Below, piece by piece: positions 1-8,288 of a stretch of 64,000 nt of DNA. The DNA is from Salinigranum halophilum (lineage in GTDB: Archaea > Halobacteriota > Halobacteria > Halobacteriales > Haloferacaceae): NCBI RefSeq assembly GCF_007004735.1, contig NZ_SSNL01000004.1, positions 248,001 through 312,000 on the forward strand, written 5' to 3'. Every line of letters starts with the position of its first letter. Position 1 is the stretch's first letter. The position numbers and the translations under genes are program-made. The notes beneath the pieces are model-generated. The model was not told where the DNA came from and did no database searches. It saw only the letters and a program-made list of their open reading frames with translations.

Positions 1-143
1 GCGAGCGTTCCGCGGTCCGCCGGTTGGCCACCCCCTTCGGGGTAGAAGTACGTCCTGTCGAGGACGACGGTCGACCCCTCGACCGCCGTGACGTCGGCCT
101 CGAACGTCCTGACCTCGGGCTCCTGTGGGGCTCGTGAGTACAC
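1..143 (-). CDS. Alanyl-tRNA editing protein (AlaX-like), N-terminal part, runs off the left edge
   Basis: Minus-strand translation of the first 143 bases is open and reads through the motif [14 protein letters not shown]. This is the signature of the editing domain shared by AlaX proteins and AlaRS, which hydrolyses mischarged Ser- or Gly-tRNA(Ala). About 47 residues are visible, and the zinc-binding HxxxH and later cysteine motifs would lie beyond the window. The start is uncertain: a GTG at 143 is the first plausible one, giving about 28 residues before the motif, which fits free-standing AlaX rather than full AlaRS. No ATG is available in frame nearby. Confidence 0.75.
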   Translation of the reverse strand, partial: MYSRAPQEPEVRTFEADVTAVEGSTVVLDRTYFYPEGGGQPADRGTL

Positions 144-254
144 GTGCGCCGTGGCACGCCTCTGGAGAAAAAAGCTTCCGCCCCCGCGTCGGACGCCGAC
201 TCGGCGCGCTCACCGGGGACACCGCACACCGCATCGAACCGCGCTCGGGAACGG

Positions 255-788
255 TTACTCGTCGACCAGCCGCACGTCGAGGCGCTTCTCCAGCGCCCGG
301 ATGACCGACCCGCCGACGCCGGCCCGCGACGCTCGTCCCTGCTCGACGGCGAGCAGGTCGGCCTCCTCGACGTCGAGTTCGGTCGCCAGCTCGGCGAGCT
401 GTAACCCCTCGGCCTGTCGCGCCTCCTCCGCGCGGTCACCGTAGCCGGTGACCAGATACGGGAGGCGGTCCTTCTCGTAGTTCGTCCCCTCCTTCTCCCA
501 GTGGCTCGGGTCGCCCTTCTGCTTGTCGTACAGCCGCGCCGTGCGCTGGGCCGCGCGCTTCTTGCGGTTGCCCTCGAACGCCGAGTCGTCGGTCGCGTCG
601 GTCGCGTCGGTCGAGCTCCCCCCACGTCTCCCACCGGGCTGGTCGCCATGTGGCGCACAGGAGCCGCAGACGAGAAGGTTGGCGCCCGCGACGTTCGCAC
701 GTCGCAGGTCGCCGGTCTCCTTTCCGCAGAGCTCGCAGGCGTCACCGGCATCGCCGCCGCCACCCGAGCCTGTCGAGTACTTAGCCAT
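255..788 (-). CDS. Archaeal multiprotein bridging factor aMBF1
   Basis: 177 aa. The N-terminus has a zinc-ribbon-like pair (CxxC at 18-21 and 41-44). A charged linker is followed by a C-terminal Cro/C1-type helix-turn-helix (about residues 118-172) with the conserved pattern of LAELATELDVEEADLLAVEQG. This is the architecture of archaeal MBF1, a transcription-associated and possibly ribosome-associated factor. A TATA-like TTTAAA lies about 27 nt before the ATG, so the message is probably leaderless. The linker (about 45-75) is rich in Gly/Ser/Asp, as in other haloarchaeal copies. Confidence 0.85.
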   Translation of the reverse strand: MAKYSTGSGGGGDAGDACELCGKETGDLRRANVAGANLLVCGSCAPHGDQPGGRRGGSSTDATDATDDSAFEGNRKKRAAQRTARLYDKQKGDPSHWEKEGTNYEKDRLPYLVTGYGDRAEEARQAEGLQLAELATELDVEEADLLAVEQGRASRAGVGGSVIRALEKRLDVRLVDE

Positions 789-807
789 AACTTCCGTACT
801 GGTTCCA

Positions 808-822
808 CCCGTTTAAATTCGC
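808..822 (-). promoter_or_regulatory. Promoter of aMBF1
   Basis: The AT-rich element GTTTAAATTC at 811-820 is the only TATA-like stretch upstream of the ATG at 788. Its centre is about 27 nt from the start codon, the spacing expected for a leaderless haloarchaeal transcript. Confidence 0.6.
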
Positions 823-961
823 GGACACGGGTCGTCTGGCCGTCTGATGGCCGGACAGTGCCGGTGCTCGTCGTGTAGCGTTCGGAAGGATTGTGCGTGG
901 GTGTTGTCCGCAGAGGGACGACACCTGCATCGTCTGGCGGTCTTGTCGACCACCGGTGCGA

Positions 962-1046
962 TGCGTGGGACCGGATTTGAACCGGCGGACCCCTATGGGA
1001 CAGCGCCCTCAACGCTGCGCCGTTGGCCTGGCTTGGCTACCCACGC
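962..1046 (-). tRNA. tRNA-Leu (anticodon GAG)
   Basis: The minus strand folds into a class II tRNA of 85 nt. The acceptor stem GCGTGGG pairs with CCCACGC, with A as discriminator. The anticodon stem CAGCG/CGCTG encloses the loop TTGAGGG (anticodon GAG). A long variable arm and a T-arm with TTCAAAT follow. No intron is visible and CCA is not encoded. An AT-rich element (GATTAAATG, about 1084-1092) upstream on the minus strand may be its promoter. Confidence 0.93.
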
Positions 1047-1184
1047 TCGCAGTGGCGTGTGCATCACTTCGTATCCTGCCCCTGATTAAATGACTTTCCT
1101 TTCGAGACCGGAGTGTCGCGTGTTCTCACGACGTGGGCGGCGGAAGTCCAAACCGTTTTTTCCGCGCCTTCCCTCGTTTCCGAC

Positions 1185-1751
1185 ATGGAACTCCGGGCTC
1201 GTGCACGCGGTCACGTCCGTGGACTCACCGCACTGCTCACCGTCGTCTCGCTCGTCCTCGTCTTCGGTGCGGCACTCGGTGCCGTCCCGCGGTCGGTCCT
1301 GCCCCGCGCGCCAGACGCCGTCTTCGCCGCCATCCCGCACGTCAACGCCGTCATCAGCACGGTCGCCATCGGTACCATCCTCCTCGGCGTTCGCGCCATC
1401 AGACGCGGCGACTGGCAGCGTCACCGCGCGTTCATGCTCGCCACGCTCGTCCTCTTCGTCGGCTTCCTCGCGCTGTACCTCTACAAGGTCAGTATGCAGG
1501 GTCCGGCGCCGTTCCCCGGTCCCGACGCCGTCTACCAGTTCGTCTACCTCCCGACGCTCGCGATACACATCGTCCTCGCCATCGTCTGTCTCCCCCTCGT
1601 CTACTACGTCGCCCTCCTCGCGCTCACGCGGTCCGTGTCCGAACTCCGGGGGACGACGCACGCGCGGTTCGGCCGGGTCGCGGCGGCGCTGTGGCTCGTC
1701 TCGTTCGTCCTCGGCAACGTCGTGTACGCACTCTTGTATCTCATCTACTGA
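1185..1751 (+). CDS. DUF420 family membrane protein
   Basis: 189 aa, starting at MELRARARGH. The open frame extends further upstream, but the upstream part is not hydrophobic and overlaps the promoter region. About five hydrophobic segments span the protein. The histidine-containing loops (IPHVNAVIS, RHRAFML, LAIHIVLA) match DUF420, a small family related to heme-copper oxidase assembly factors (CtaM/YozB-like). The role in haloarchaea is unproven. It is divergent from the tRNA-Leu gene. Family assignment is fairly firm; function is not. Confidence 0.75.
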   Translation: MELRARARGHVRGLTALLTVVSLVLVFGAALGAVPRSVLPRAPDAVFAAIPHVNAVISTVAIGTILLGVRAIRRGDWQRHRAFMLATLVLFVGFLALYLYKVSMQGPAPFPGPDAVYQFVYLPTLAIHIVLAIVCLPLVYYVALLALTRSVSELRGTTHARFGRVAAALWLVSFVLGNVVYALLYLIY

Positions 1752-1830
1752 CCGGTCGGCGCGCGACCGTGATTCCCACGCGCTGAAAACCGTCGGTACG
1801 TGTTCGTCCCTTCCAGCGGTAGCAGCGCTC

Positions 1831-2136
1831 ATGTCCGACGGTGAGACCACTCGCTCACGGGGAGACGAACCACGACACGACGGCATCGACGAGTGGGAGG
1901 TGTTCCTCCGAACCGAACCCACCGACCCGCTCTGTCACGCCGGGAGCGTGACCGCACCGACCGCCGACGCGGCACACGAACACGCCGGAGCCCTGTTCGC
2001 CGACGCCGAGAGCATCTGGCTCTGCCCGACCCACGAGGTCGCCCGGTTCACGACGCGGGCACTGGATGCGAACACCGACGACCGCGACACGGAACGTGCG
2101 GCCGACGCCGACCGGTCGCCGGAGGTCAGGTCATGA
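1831..2136 (+). CDS. Small PaaB-like protein coupled to a radical SAM enzyme (Htur_1727-type)
   Basis: 101 aa. Residues about 20-75 carry the pattern WEVFLRTEPTDPLCHAGSV, then an alanine-rich helix, then SIWLCPTHEVARF. This resembles the PaaB fold of phenylacetyl-CoA epoxidase (EVFxR, HVGSV, SIWxVP). From memory, haloarchaeal proteins of this type next to radical SAM enzymes have been labelled candidate RiPP precursors (Htur_1727 family). No leader/core layout is obvious and the fold looks globular. Its TGA overlaps the ATG of the next gene (ATGA), implying translational coupling. The tail (76-101) is charged and probably disordered. Substrate-peptide or accessory-subunit roles both remain open. 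Confidence 0.7.
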   Translation: MSDGETTRSRGDEPRHDGIDEWEVFLRTEPTDPLCHAGSVTAPTADAAHEHAGALFADAESIWLCPTHEVARFTTRALDANTDDRDTERAADADRSPEVRS

Positions 2137-3359
2137 TCTCGGTCAGCAAACTGCTCTGCGGTGGGGTCGCCGAGGGAGACGGTCTCCGGTACGATGCGGC
2201 GGACGAGGCCGACGTCGAGCAGATCCGCGAGGAACGACAACAGCGCCCCGTCGTCGTGTGGAACGTCACGAAGGGGTGTAACCTCGCCTGTACGCACTGT
2301 TACGCCGAGGCCGAGGCCGAGCGAGCACCGGGCGAACTCACGACCGCAGAGGGCAAAGGGCTCCTCGACGACCTCGCCGAGTACGGCGCTCCTGTCGTGC
2401 TCTTCTCCGGCGGTGAGCCACTGGTCCGCGAGGACCTCACGGAACTCGTCGCACACGCGGCCGACCGGGGCATCCGCCCCGTGCTCTCGACGAACGGGAC
2501 GCTCATCACGCCCGGACGCGCGCAGGAACTGCAGGACGCGGGGCTCGCGTACGCCGGCGTCTCCGTCGACGGCCTCCCCGAACGCAACGACGCGTTCCGG
2601 GGGCGGGAGGGCGCGTTCGACGCCGCCGTCGAGGGAATCGAGGCGTGCCTCGACGCGGGATTGAAGACCGGGCTCCGGTACACCGTGACCGAGTCGAACC
2701 GCGCCGACCTGGAGGGCGTCGTCGACCTCCTCCACGACGTCGGCCTCGACCGCTTCTGCTTCTACCACCTCGATTACGGCGGGCGAGGGGCCGGAATCCG
2801 GGACATCGACCTCTCACCCGAGCGCCGCCGCGAGGCGGTCGAGGCGGTCTGTGACCTCACCAGGGAGTACCACCGGCAGGGCGAGGAGATAGAGACCCTG
2901 CTCGTGGGCAACTACTGCGACGCCGCCTTCCTCGTCGAGTACGCCCGCCGGCAACTCGGCGACGCGGTGGCCGACCGGGTGCGTCGCTACCTCGAGGTGA
3001 ACGGCGGCGACCCGACCGGTAAGCGCGTCGCCGACATCGACTACCAGGGGAACGTCCACCTCACGCAGTTCTGGCAGGGCTACTCGCTCGGCAACGTCCG
3101 GGACCGGCCGTTCGGAGCCATCTGGGACGACGAGTCGAACCCCCTCCTCGCGAAACTACGCGAACGCGAACGGCACCTCACCGGGCGCTGTGCCGACTGC
3201 CGGTATCAGGACGTCTGTCGCGGTGCCTCGCGACTGCGGGCGCTCGCGGTCCACGGCGACCCGTTCGCGCCCGACCCGCAGTGTTACCTGACGCCCGAGG
3301 AGCGCGGCGTCGACGCCGGCGTCGCGGACGGGCCGGGTCGACACGTCGACGCCGACTGA
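2133..3359 (+). CDS. ahbC: NirJ/AhbC-type radical SAM/SPASM protein (heme biosynthesis, 12,18-didecarboxysiroheme deacetylase candidate)
   Basis: 408 aa, starting at MISVSKLLCGG. The radical SAM cluster motif is CNLACTHC (C49, C53, C56) after PVVVWNVTKG, with the GGEP motif near 93-96. The C-terminal SPASM region has C353, C356, C362 and C384 within CADCRYQDVC and DPQCYLTPEE, and a preceding QGNVHLTQFWQGYSLGNV. These C-terminal features match NirJ/AhbC better than AhbD. AhbC removes acetate side chains from didecarboxysiroheme in the siroheme-dependent heme pathway used by archaea. It follows the PaaB-like gene with a 4-nt overlap. AhbD or a peptide-modifying SPASM enzyme is the alternative. 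Confidence 0.72.
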   Translation: MISVSKLLCGGVAEGDGLRYDAADEADVEQIREERQQRPVVVWNVTKGCNLACTHCYAEAEAERAPGELTTAEGKGLLDDLAEYGAPVVLFSGGEPLVREDLTELVAHAADRGIRPVLSTNGTLITPGRAQELQDAGLAYAGVSVDGLPERNDAFRGREGAFDAAVEGIEACLDAGLKTGLRYTVTESNRADLEGVVDLLHDVGLDRFCFYHLDYGGRGAGIRDIDLSPERRREAVEAVCDLTREYHRQGEEIETLLVGNYCDAAFLVEYARRQLGDAVADRVRRYLEVNGGDPTGKRVADIDYQGNVHLTQFWQGYSLGNVRDRPFGAIWDDESNPLLAKLRERERHLTGRCADCRYQDVCRGASRLRALAVHGDPFAPDPQCYLTPEERGVDAGVADGPGRHVDAD

Positions 3360-3415
3360 CCACGCGTCCCACGCCGACCACAAGACCTGTTACGTCGCCG
3401 GTCGGCCTCCGGACG

Positions 3416-4324
3416 ATGCCCTCCAGAAGACGGCTCCTCGCGACGATAGCCGGGAGTCTCGCCGCCGTGGCCGGCTGCACGACGCGGACGCCCCCGTCGA
3501 CGAGCGAACCGGACACCAGTCAGTCGTCGGCGACAGCGGCGGCGACTCCCGAGTCGACACCGGGGTCGCCCACCGACTCGTCGACTCCCGTCGAGCGCGT
3601 CAGCGTCGACGGTATCGTGGCTCGCAAGGCGGTCCGCTACGAGTCGGTGATGGGCTCCGGCGGCGTCCTCGCCGGCCGGGGTGAACAGTACGTCGTCGCG
3701 TCGGTTCGCGGGGCGACCGAACTCGACGCTGCCACGTTCACGTTCGAGGCCGGTGGCCGGTCGTGGTCACCGGGGCTCCCCAGGACGAGGGGAGCGATAA
3801 ACGTCGCCGTGGCCGGTCACGAGGGCCCACCAGTCGGACAGCGGGGCCTCGGCGGGGACGGCCCCTCGGTGCTCGCGTTCACCGTCCCGTCGCCGCTCTC
3901 GGCGGGGGAACCGCGGATACGGTTCGACGGCGACGAGTCTCACGACCCGCGCGAGTGGCCGCTTCCACCGGCGGCACGGGACGGACTCGCCGCACCGGCT
4001 GCCCGGTTCGAACTCGACTCGCTGTCGGTGCCGGCGTCGGTCTCACAGGGCGACCCCCTGTCGGTGTCGCTCTCGGTGACGAACGTCTCCGAGACGGCGG
4101 GGCGGTTCCTGGCTGCGCTCTACTGGCCGACGGACACCATCGCGGACGACGACGAGTCCCACATTCTCGAACAGGTGGTCGACGCCGGTGAGACGGTCTC
4201 TCTGACCCGAGACGTCGACACCGAGTACACGACGTCCGAACCGAGAACGGTGACACTCGAAGTGCGCGGTCACGTCAGTGCCGACCGAGAGGTACAGGTG
4301 AAGAACGCCTCGACGCCGTCGTGA
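3416..4324 (+). CDS. Secreted Tat lipoprotein of unknown function
   Basis: 302 aa, starting at MPSRRRLLATIAGSL. The signal has a twin-arginine run (RRR), a short hydrophobic stretch and a lipobox-like AAVAGC with the cysteine at about residue 21. A Ser/Thr/Pro-rich linker (about 22-60) precedes a beta-rich domain; the C-terminal 80 residues (SVPASVSQGDPLSVSLSVTN) resemble a CARDB/Ig-like fold. It probably sits on the outer face of the membrane. An in-frame extension upstream lacks signal character, so the ATG at 3416 is preferred. I do not recognise a specific family. Confidence 0.75.
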   Translation: MPSRRRLLATIAGSLAAVAGCTTRTPPSTSEPDTSQSSATAAATPESTPGSPTDSSTPVERVSVDGIVARKAVRYESVMGSGGVLAGRGEQYVVASVRGATELDAATFTFEAGGRSWSPGLPRTRGAINVAVAGHEGPPVGQRGLGGDGPSVLAFTVPSPLSAGEPRIRFDGDESHDPREWPLPPAARDGLAAPAARFELDSLSVPASVSQGDPLSVSLSVTNVSETAGRFLAALYWPTDTIADDDESHILEQVVDAGETVSLTRDVDTEYTTSEPRTVTLEVRGHVSADREVQVKNASTPS

Positions 4325-4343
4325 CGTGGCTGAGCGCGCCCGG

Positions 4344-5516
4344 TCACCCGGCCGCGCAGTTGTTCGGGCCGAGTTCCAGTTCGAACGCCTCGGCGTCGTC
4401 GACGTCCTCGCGGCCGAGGTTGGCCGCGATAATCGTCTGATACTCGTTCGGCTGCGGCGGCAGGTCGTCGGTCACGAACGCGACGAACGCCGACTCGTCC
4501 ATCGAGAACGCCGCGAGCGACTCGCGGAGGTCGCCGACGCGCGCGGTGTACGTCCCGTCCTCGGCGCGGGGCGTGTGCTCGCCGGCGTGGTTCGACGCGA
4601 CGACGGTGTCGTCGGGCATCGCGGCTATCGACTGGACCGTCTCGTACAGCGCCCGAGCGGCGCGTTCGACGGCCGCCTCGTCGGCGTCTTCGAGGTCCGG
4701 GCGGGCGACGCTATCGACGAACACCGAGTCGCCGGCGAAGAGGACGTCGTCGACGCGGTAACCGGTCATCTCCGTCGTGTGTCCCGGCAGCGCGACCACG
4801 TCGACCACCGACTCGCCCACGCCGAGGCTGTCCCCGTCGGAGACGAGCGTCGCGTCGAACGCCAGCCCCCGGTCCGCCGCGCCCGCAGGAAGCAGTACGT
4901 CGGCACCGGTCGCCGAGGCGACGTCGCGCACGCCGCTGACGTGGTCGGCGTGGACGTGGGTGTCGACGACGGCGACGACCTCGGCACCGTGTTCGCGAGC
5001 GTCTTCGACGTAGCGGTCGGCGAACGCCCTGAGGGGGTCGACGACGAGCGCCTCGTCGCCTGAGACGACGAGGTACGCCAGACAGCCCGAAGAGGGTCGG
5101 TGGTACTGGTGGACCGTCGCGTCCGTGTCGGCGTCGACCTCGTGGGACTCGTACAGCCGTGCCCACCCCTCCATCCCGTCGGCGAGGCCGTAGACGTTCC
5201 AGCCCGCGCGGGTGAGGAACTCGGCCACGTAGAGGCTCGAGATACCCTTCGCACAGCAGGTGACGAGCGGCCGGTCGGCGTCCCGTGGAGGGACGCCCTC
5301 GGGGACGTCCCCGGCCGGGTCGTCACCGTCGAGGAACGCCGTGAAGGGGACGTTCACCGACTCGATGTTCGGATGCGTCAACTGCCACGCGTCGAAGTCG
5401 GCGGGACGGCGGGTGTCGAGGAGCGTCCACGCTTCGCCCGCGTCGAGTCGCCGCTTCAACGCCTCGGCGGTGATCTCGGGGACCTCGTGTCCGAGGTCGG
5501 GGAACTGCTGAGCCAT
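4344..5516 (-). CDS. Rhodanese / MBL-fold fusion, persulfide dioxygenase-like
   Basis: 390 aa, starting MAQQFPDLGHEV; the open frame continues upstream but without similarity. Residues 10-125 form a rhodanese domain with Cys87/Cys88 in TCCAKGISS at the active-site loop. Residues about 135-375 form a metallo-beta-lactamase domain with the metal motif THVHADH (H187, H189, D191, H192), PGHT and GDSVF. ETHE1-type persulfide dioxygenases and their rhodanese fusions process glutathione or other low-molecular-weight persulfides. Here the rhodanese is N-terminal. A sulfur-transfer or persulfide-detoxification role is inferred. It faces the preceding lipoprotein gene convergently. Confidence 0.8.
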   Translation of the reverse strand: MAQQFPDLGHEVPEITAEALKRRLDAGEAWTLLDTRRPADFDAWQLTHPNIESVNVPFTAFLDGDDPAGDVPEGVPPRDADRPLVTCCAKGISSLYVAEFLTRAGWNVYGLADGMEGWARLYESHEVDADTDATVHQYHRPSSGCLAYLVVSGDEALVVDPLRAFADRYVEDAREHGAEVVAVVDTHVHADHVSGVRDVASATGADVLLPAGAADRGLAFDATLVSDGDSLGVGESVVDVVALPGHTTEMTGYRVDDVLFAGDSVFVDSVARPDLEDADEAAVERAARALYETVQSIAAMPDDTVVASNHAGEHTPRAEDGTYTARVGDLRESLAAFSMDESAFVAFVTDDLPPQPNEYQTIIAANLGREDVDDAEAFELELGPNNCAAG

Positions 5517-5581
5517 GTGTGTCGTGACGGGACAAACACGAATAACCGTTGTCCACCCCGAGGGTGGCGCCGGTGCTCGGT

Positions 5582-5884
5582 TCAGCCGCTCGGTGCCTCG
5601 CGACCCGACCGGGCGCCGATGACGATTTCGCCCGCGCCCGTGACGGTCACCTGCCACTGCAGGTACGGGAACGTGAGCCGCAGCTCGCTCGGTGGGGTGG
5701 TGCCCGTGGTGTCGCCCCCCGTCGTGAACAGCGCGTCGAGCGAGTCGGTGTCGATGGTGTGTGCCAGCGGCGGGAGGTCGAGCGCCGACTCCGCGACCAG
5801 TGCGAGCGCCTCGGCGATGGTGACCGAGACCGAACGGTCGGACGAGGGGTCGAACCGCGCCCGGACGAGGACGCTGTCGCTCAT
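5582..5884 (-). CDS. HalOD1 output-domain protein
   Basis: 100 aa, single domain. It matches the haloarchaeal HalOD1 output domain: an N-terminal strand, the helix VTIAEALALVAESALDLPPL, then DTDSLDALF and the C-terminal LRLTFPYLQWQVTV. HalOD1 occurs alone or fused to response-regulator and PAS modules and is thought to act as a signalling output; its biochemistry is unknown. It lies between the rhodanese/MBL gene and purF, with its own upstream region. Codons further upstream remain open but do not fit the family. Confidence 0.8.
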   Translation of the reverse strand: MSDSVLVRARFDPSSDRSVSVTIAEALALVAESALDLPPLAHTIDTDSLDALFTTGGDTTGTTPPSELRLTFPYLQWQVTVTGAGEIVIGARSGREAPSG

Positions 5885-6063
5885 ACGGGGGTCGTCCACG
5901 GTGGCCGTTCTGACATCGTGTACGAAGTACGACAGAGACGGAGATAACTGATGTGGTTGGTTCGTGAGATGTTTCCGACCGGGACGGTGACGACCACCGG
6001 ACGAGACGGTCGGTGGTCGGCGAGTGGCCCTGTCAGTTCGAGTGGGAGTCGAGCGGGCAGCGG

Positions 6064-7536
6064 TCAGTCGTCGGCCGGTGGCGAGTCGGTCACGGCCGGG
6101 CGCTCGACCGGCCGGTCGGTCTCCTCGCCGTCGATGTCGTACGGGTACTGCCCGGTGACGCAGCCGAGACAGAGGTCCGCCTTCGAGGCCGAGAGCGATT
6201 CGGCGACGGCGTCGATGGAGAGGTACGACAGCGAGTCGGCACCGATCTCGTCGCGGATGTCCGCGACGGAGCGGTCCGCGGCGATGAGTTCGTCGCGCGT
6301 GGCCATGTCGATACCCATGTAACACGGGGCGATGATGGGCGGCGCACCGATGCGGACGTGGACCTCGTCGGCCCCGGCGTCCCGCAGCAGGCTCACCAGC
6401 TGTCGAGAGGTGGTGCCGCGGACGATGCTGTCGTCGATGATGGTCACGGAGCGCCCCTCGATGGTGCTTCGGATGGGGTTCAGTTTCAGCCGGACGGCGC
6501 GTTCGCGCTCGTCCTGCGTGGGCATGATGAACGTCCGACCGACGTAGCGGTTCTTCATGAGCCCCTCGGCGAACTCGACGTCCGCGCCGTCGTCCTGTGC
6601 GGCCTCTGCGTACCCGGAGGCGAACGCCCGGCCGGAGTCGGGGACGGGCATGACGACGTCGGAGTCGACGCCGCTTTCCTCCCAGAGCTTCCGGCCGAGG
6701 GCGCGGCGAGCCTGGTAGACGAGCGTGCCGTCGATGCGCGAGTCGGGACGGGCGAAGTAGACGTGTTCGAAGAAACAGCGGGCCGTGTTCTCCCGTTCGA
6801 CGAGCTGGAAGGAGTCGTACCCGGAGCCGTCGCTGGCGAGCAGAACGAGTTCTCCGGGGCGGACGTCTCGCACCAGTTCTCCGCCCAGCGTGTCGATGGC
6901 CGCCGACTCCGAGGCGAGCACGTAGCCGTCTTCGAGTTTCCCGAGGCAGAGCGGGCGATTACCCTCGGGGTCCCGGAGACCGAGTACGGTGTCGTCGTGC
7001 ATGATGGTGAGCGAGTACGAGCCGTGGATGCGGCCCATCGTCGCCTTCACCGCGCGGACGAGGTCGCCCTCGAGGAGGTTGCGCGCGAGGTCGTGGGCGA
7101 TGACTTCGGTGTCGCCGTCGGAGGTGAAGGCGTGACCCTTCTCGGCGAGGGTGTCGCGGATCTCGTCGGCGTTGACGAGGTTGCCGTTGTGCGACAGCGC
7201 GAGCGACCCCGACTTGAACGAGACGGTAAAGGGTTGCGCGCAGGACTTGTCGACGCTCCCGGCCGTCGGGTAGCGGACGTGTCCGATGCCCGTCGTCCCG
7301 TTCAGCCCCGCGAGGTCGGACTCGGAGAAGGCGTCGCCCACGAGCCCCATGTCGACGTGGTCGTGCTGTTGGAACCCGTCGTGAGTGACGATACCCGCCG
7401 ACTCCTGGCCCCGGTGCTGGAGGGCGTAGAGTGAGTAGTAGATGGGCCGTGCAGCGGCTCGGTCGGCCAACGAGAGACCGACGACCCCGCACTTCTCTGT
7501 CGGTCCCTCCGGGAGTGTGTCCCGCCCGTGTGCCAT
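6064..7536 (-). CDS. purF: Amidophosphoribosyltransferase (glutamine PRPP amidotransferase)
   Basis: 490 aa. It catalyses the first committed step of purine synthesis, PRPP + Gln to phosphoribosylamine. The catalytic Cys16 follows a short propeptide (TEKCGVVG), as in enzymes matured by propeptide cleavage. The glutaminase domain has ALQHRGQESAGI and HNGNLVN. The PRPP-binding loop is VTIIDDSIVRGTT. A C-terminal CLGC and an upstream cysteine resemble the Fe-S ligands of the Bacillus-type enzyme. The message is probably leaderless from a TATA box at 7559-7566. It is a single gene here, not in a purine operon. Confidence 0.96.
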   Translation of the reverse strand: MAHGRDTLPEGPTEKCGVVGLSLADRAAARPIYYSLYALQHRGQESAGIVTHDGFQQHDHVDMGLVGDAFSESDLAGLNGTTGIGHVRYPTAGSVDKSCAQPFTVSFKSGSLALSHNGNLVNADEIRDTLAEKGHAFTSDGDTEVIAHDLARNLLEGDLVRAVKATMGRIHGSYSLTIMHDDTVLGLRDPEGNRPLCLGKLEDGYVLASESAAIDTLGGELVRDVRPGELVLLASDGSGYDSFQLVERENTARCFFEHVYFARPDSRIDGTLVYQARRALGRKLWEESGVDSDVVMPVPDSGRAFASGYAEAAQDDGADVEFAEGLMKNRYVGRTFIMPTQDERERAVRLKLNPIRSTIEGRSVTIIDDSIVRGTTSRQLVSLLRDAGADEVHVRIGAPPIIAPCYMGIDMATRDELIAADRSVADIRDEIGADSLSYLSIDAVAESLSASKADLCLGCVTGQYPYDIDGEETDRPVERPAVTDSPPADD

Positions 7537-7558
7537 ACGAGACGGATGCGGGCCGAGC

Positions 7559-7567
7559 GATAAAAAG
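7559..7567 (-). promoter_or_regulatory. TATA box of purF
   Basis: On the minus strand CTTTTTATC is centred about 26 nt before the purF start codon, which predicts a leaderless transcript. The palindrome at 7608-7627 lies roughly 45 nt further upstream. Confidence 0.6.
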
Positions 7568-7607
7568 ACCCGTGATTGTGCTGTATTCCCGTTTCGCTAC
7601 GGAGTAT

Positions 7608-7627
7608 ATATACACGAGTGTGTATAT
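7608..7627. promoter_or_regulatory. Perfect 8-bp inverted repeat upstream of purF
   Basis: ATATACAC - GAGT - GTGTATAT is an 8-bp perfect palindrome with a 4-nt spacer, inside an AT-rich island (GTATATATACACGAGTGTGTATATC) in GC-rich surroundings. It lies between the end of the L37e gene and the purF promoter. It could be a regulator-binding site for purF or an extra TATA-containing promoter. No divergent gene is present to explain a two-way promoter. Confidence 0.45.
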
Positions 7628-7774
7628 CTCGCGGCCAGCACGGCCACCGGGGTCGTCGGCGCACCGAACGGTCCGGCGACGGCGCGGGGACGTGAGCGCC
7701 GACGGGCGCGAGCGGTGCCGTCGCTCACGGGTCGAGCGCGTGAGAGAATCCGTGTGCGTGTCGTCCGCGTCGGG

Positions 7775-7951
7775 TCAGTTGTCGCCGGCTTTCGACTGCC
7801 AGGCGTACTCGCGGCGCTTGGCCGACTTCCCGAAGCCACAGGACGCACAGGCCTTCTTCTTCACGTGGTAGGACTTCTCGCCGCAGCGGCGGCACTTCAC
7901 GTGAGTCGTCTTGTTCTTCTTGCCTTGGCTCGGCGTTCCTGCGCCAGTCAT
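7775..7951 (-). CDS. rpl37e: 50S ribosomal protein L37e
   Basis: 58 aa, starting [17 protein letters not shown]. It has a C4 zinc finger (C20, C23, C35, C38 in [11 protein letters not shown] and [10 protein letters not shown]) and a basic C-terminus ending [10 protein letters not shown], typical of L37e, a large-subunit protein bound to 23S rRNA. Its ATG overlaps the stop of the LSm gene by 4 nt, so the two are probably translationally coupled. The LSm-L37e pair is a widely conserved archaeal arrangement. Confidence 0.96.
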   Translation of the reverse strand: MTGAGTPSQGKKNKTTHVKCRRCGEKSYHVKKKACASCGFGKSAKRREYAWQSKAGDN

Positions 7952-8178
7952 GTTGTTATGGTCACGACGTTGTCGCCGCGTATAATCGTTGTGTCTTGCA
8001 CTGCGGTGGCGTCGAGGTCGCCGTGGACGTCCTCGCCCATCTCGTCGTTCTCGAGCACCAGGTTCATGTGCTGGTCGTAGCCCGCGAGGACACCGTGATA
8101 GATGGTACCGTCTTTGAGATGGACCGTGACGAGCGCGTCGAGCGACGCCTCGAGTACGTCCAGCGGTCGTCCGCTCAT
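7948..8178 (-). CDS. lsm: Sm-like archaeal protein (LSm)
   Basis: 76 aa. The Sm1 motif ([26 protein letters not shown]) and Sm2 motif (TIIRGDNVV) are clear. Archaeal LSm forms a ring that binds U-rich and small RNAs. It overlaps L37e by 4 nt downstream. A TATA element (ACGTTTATTAC on the minus strand, about 8202-8212) lies 25-30 nt from the start, so the transcript has little or no leader. Confidence 0.95.
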   Translation of the reverse strand: MSGRPLDVLEASLDALVTVHLKDGTIYHGVLAGYDQHMNLVLENDEMGEDVHGDLDATAVQDTTIIRGDNVVTITT

Positions 8179-8201
8179 ACCTCAACACCTCTCCCTCCCA
8201 G

Positions 8202-8212
8202 TAATAAACGTA
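8202..8212 (-). promoter_or_regulatory. Promoter of LSm-L37e
   Basis: TTTATTA (minus strand) lies about 29 nt upstream of the LSm ATG, the only good TATA candidate for this two-gene unit. Confidence 0.55.
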
Positions 8213-8288
8213 CCGTCTACGGCTGGCAGGAGCGACCGACGGCGAACGAGCCGTGTCCGCGGCTGTCAGGCTCGGATGTAACCCGTGT

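Noticed and set aside
1086..1922. Long minus-strand open frame rich in Asp/Arg/Glu opposite the DUF420 gene
   Set aside because: It is antisense to a clear membrane-protein gene; its composition is the usual GC-rich complement-frame artefact.
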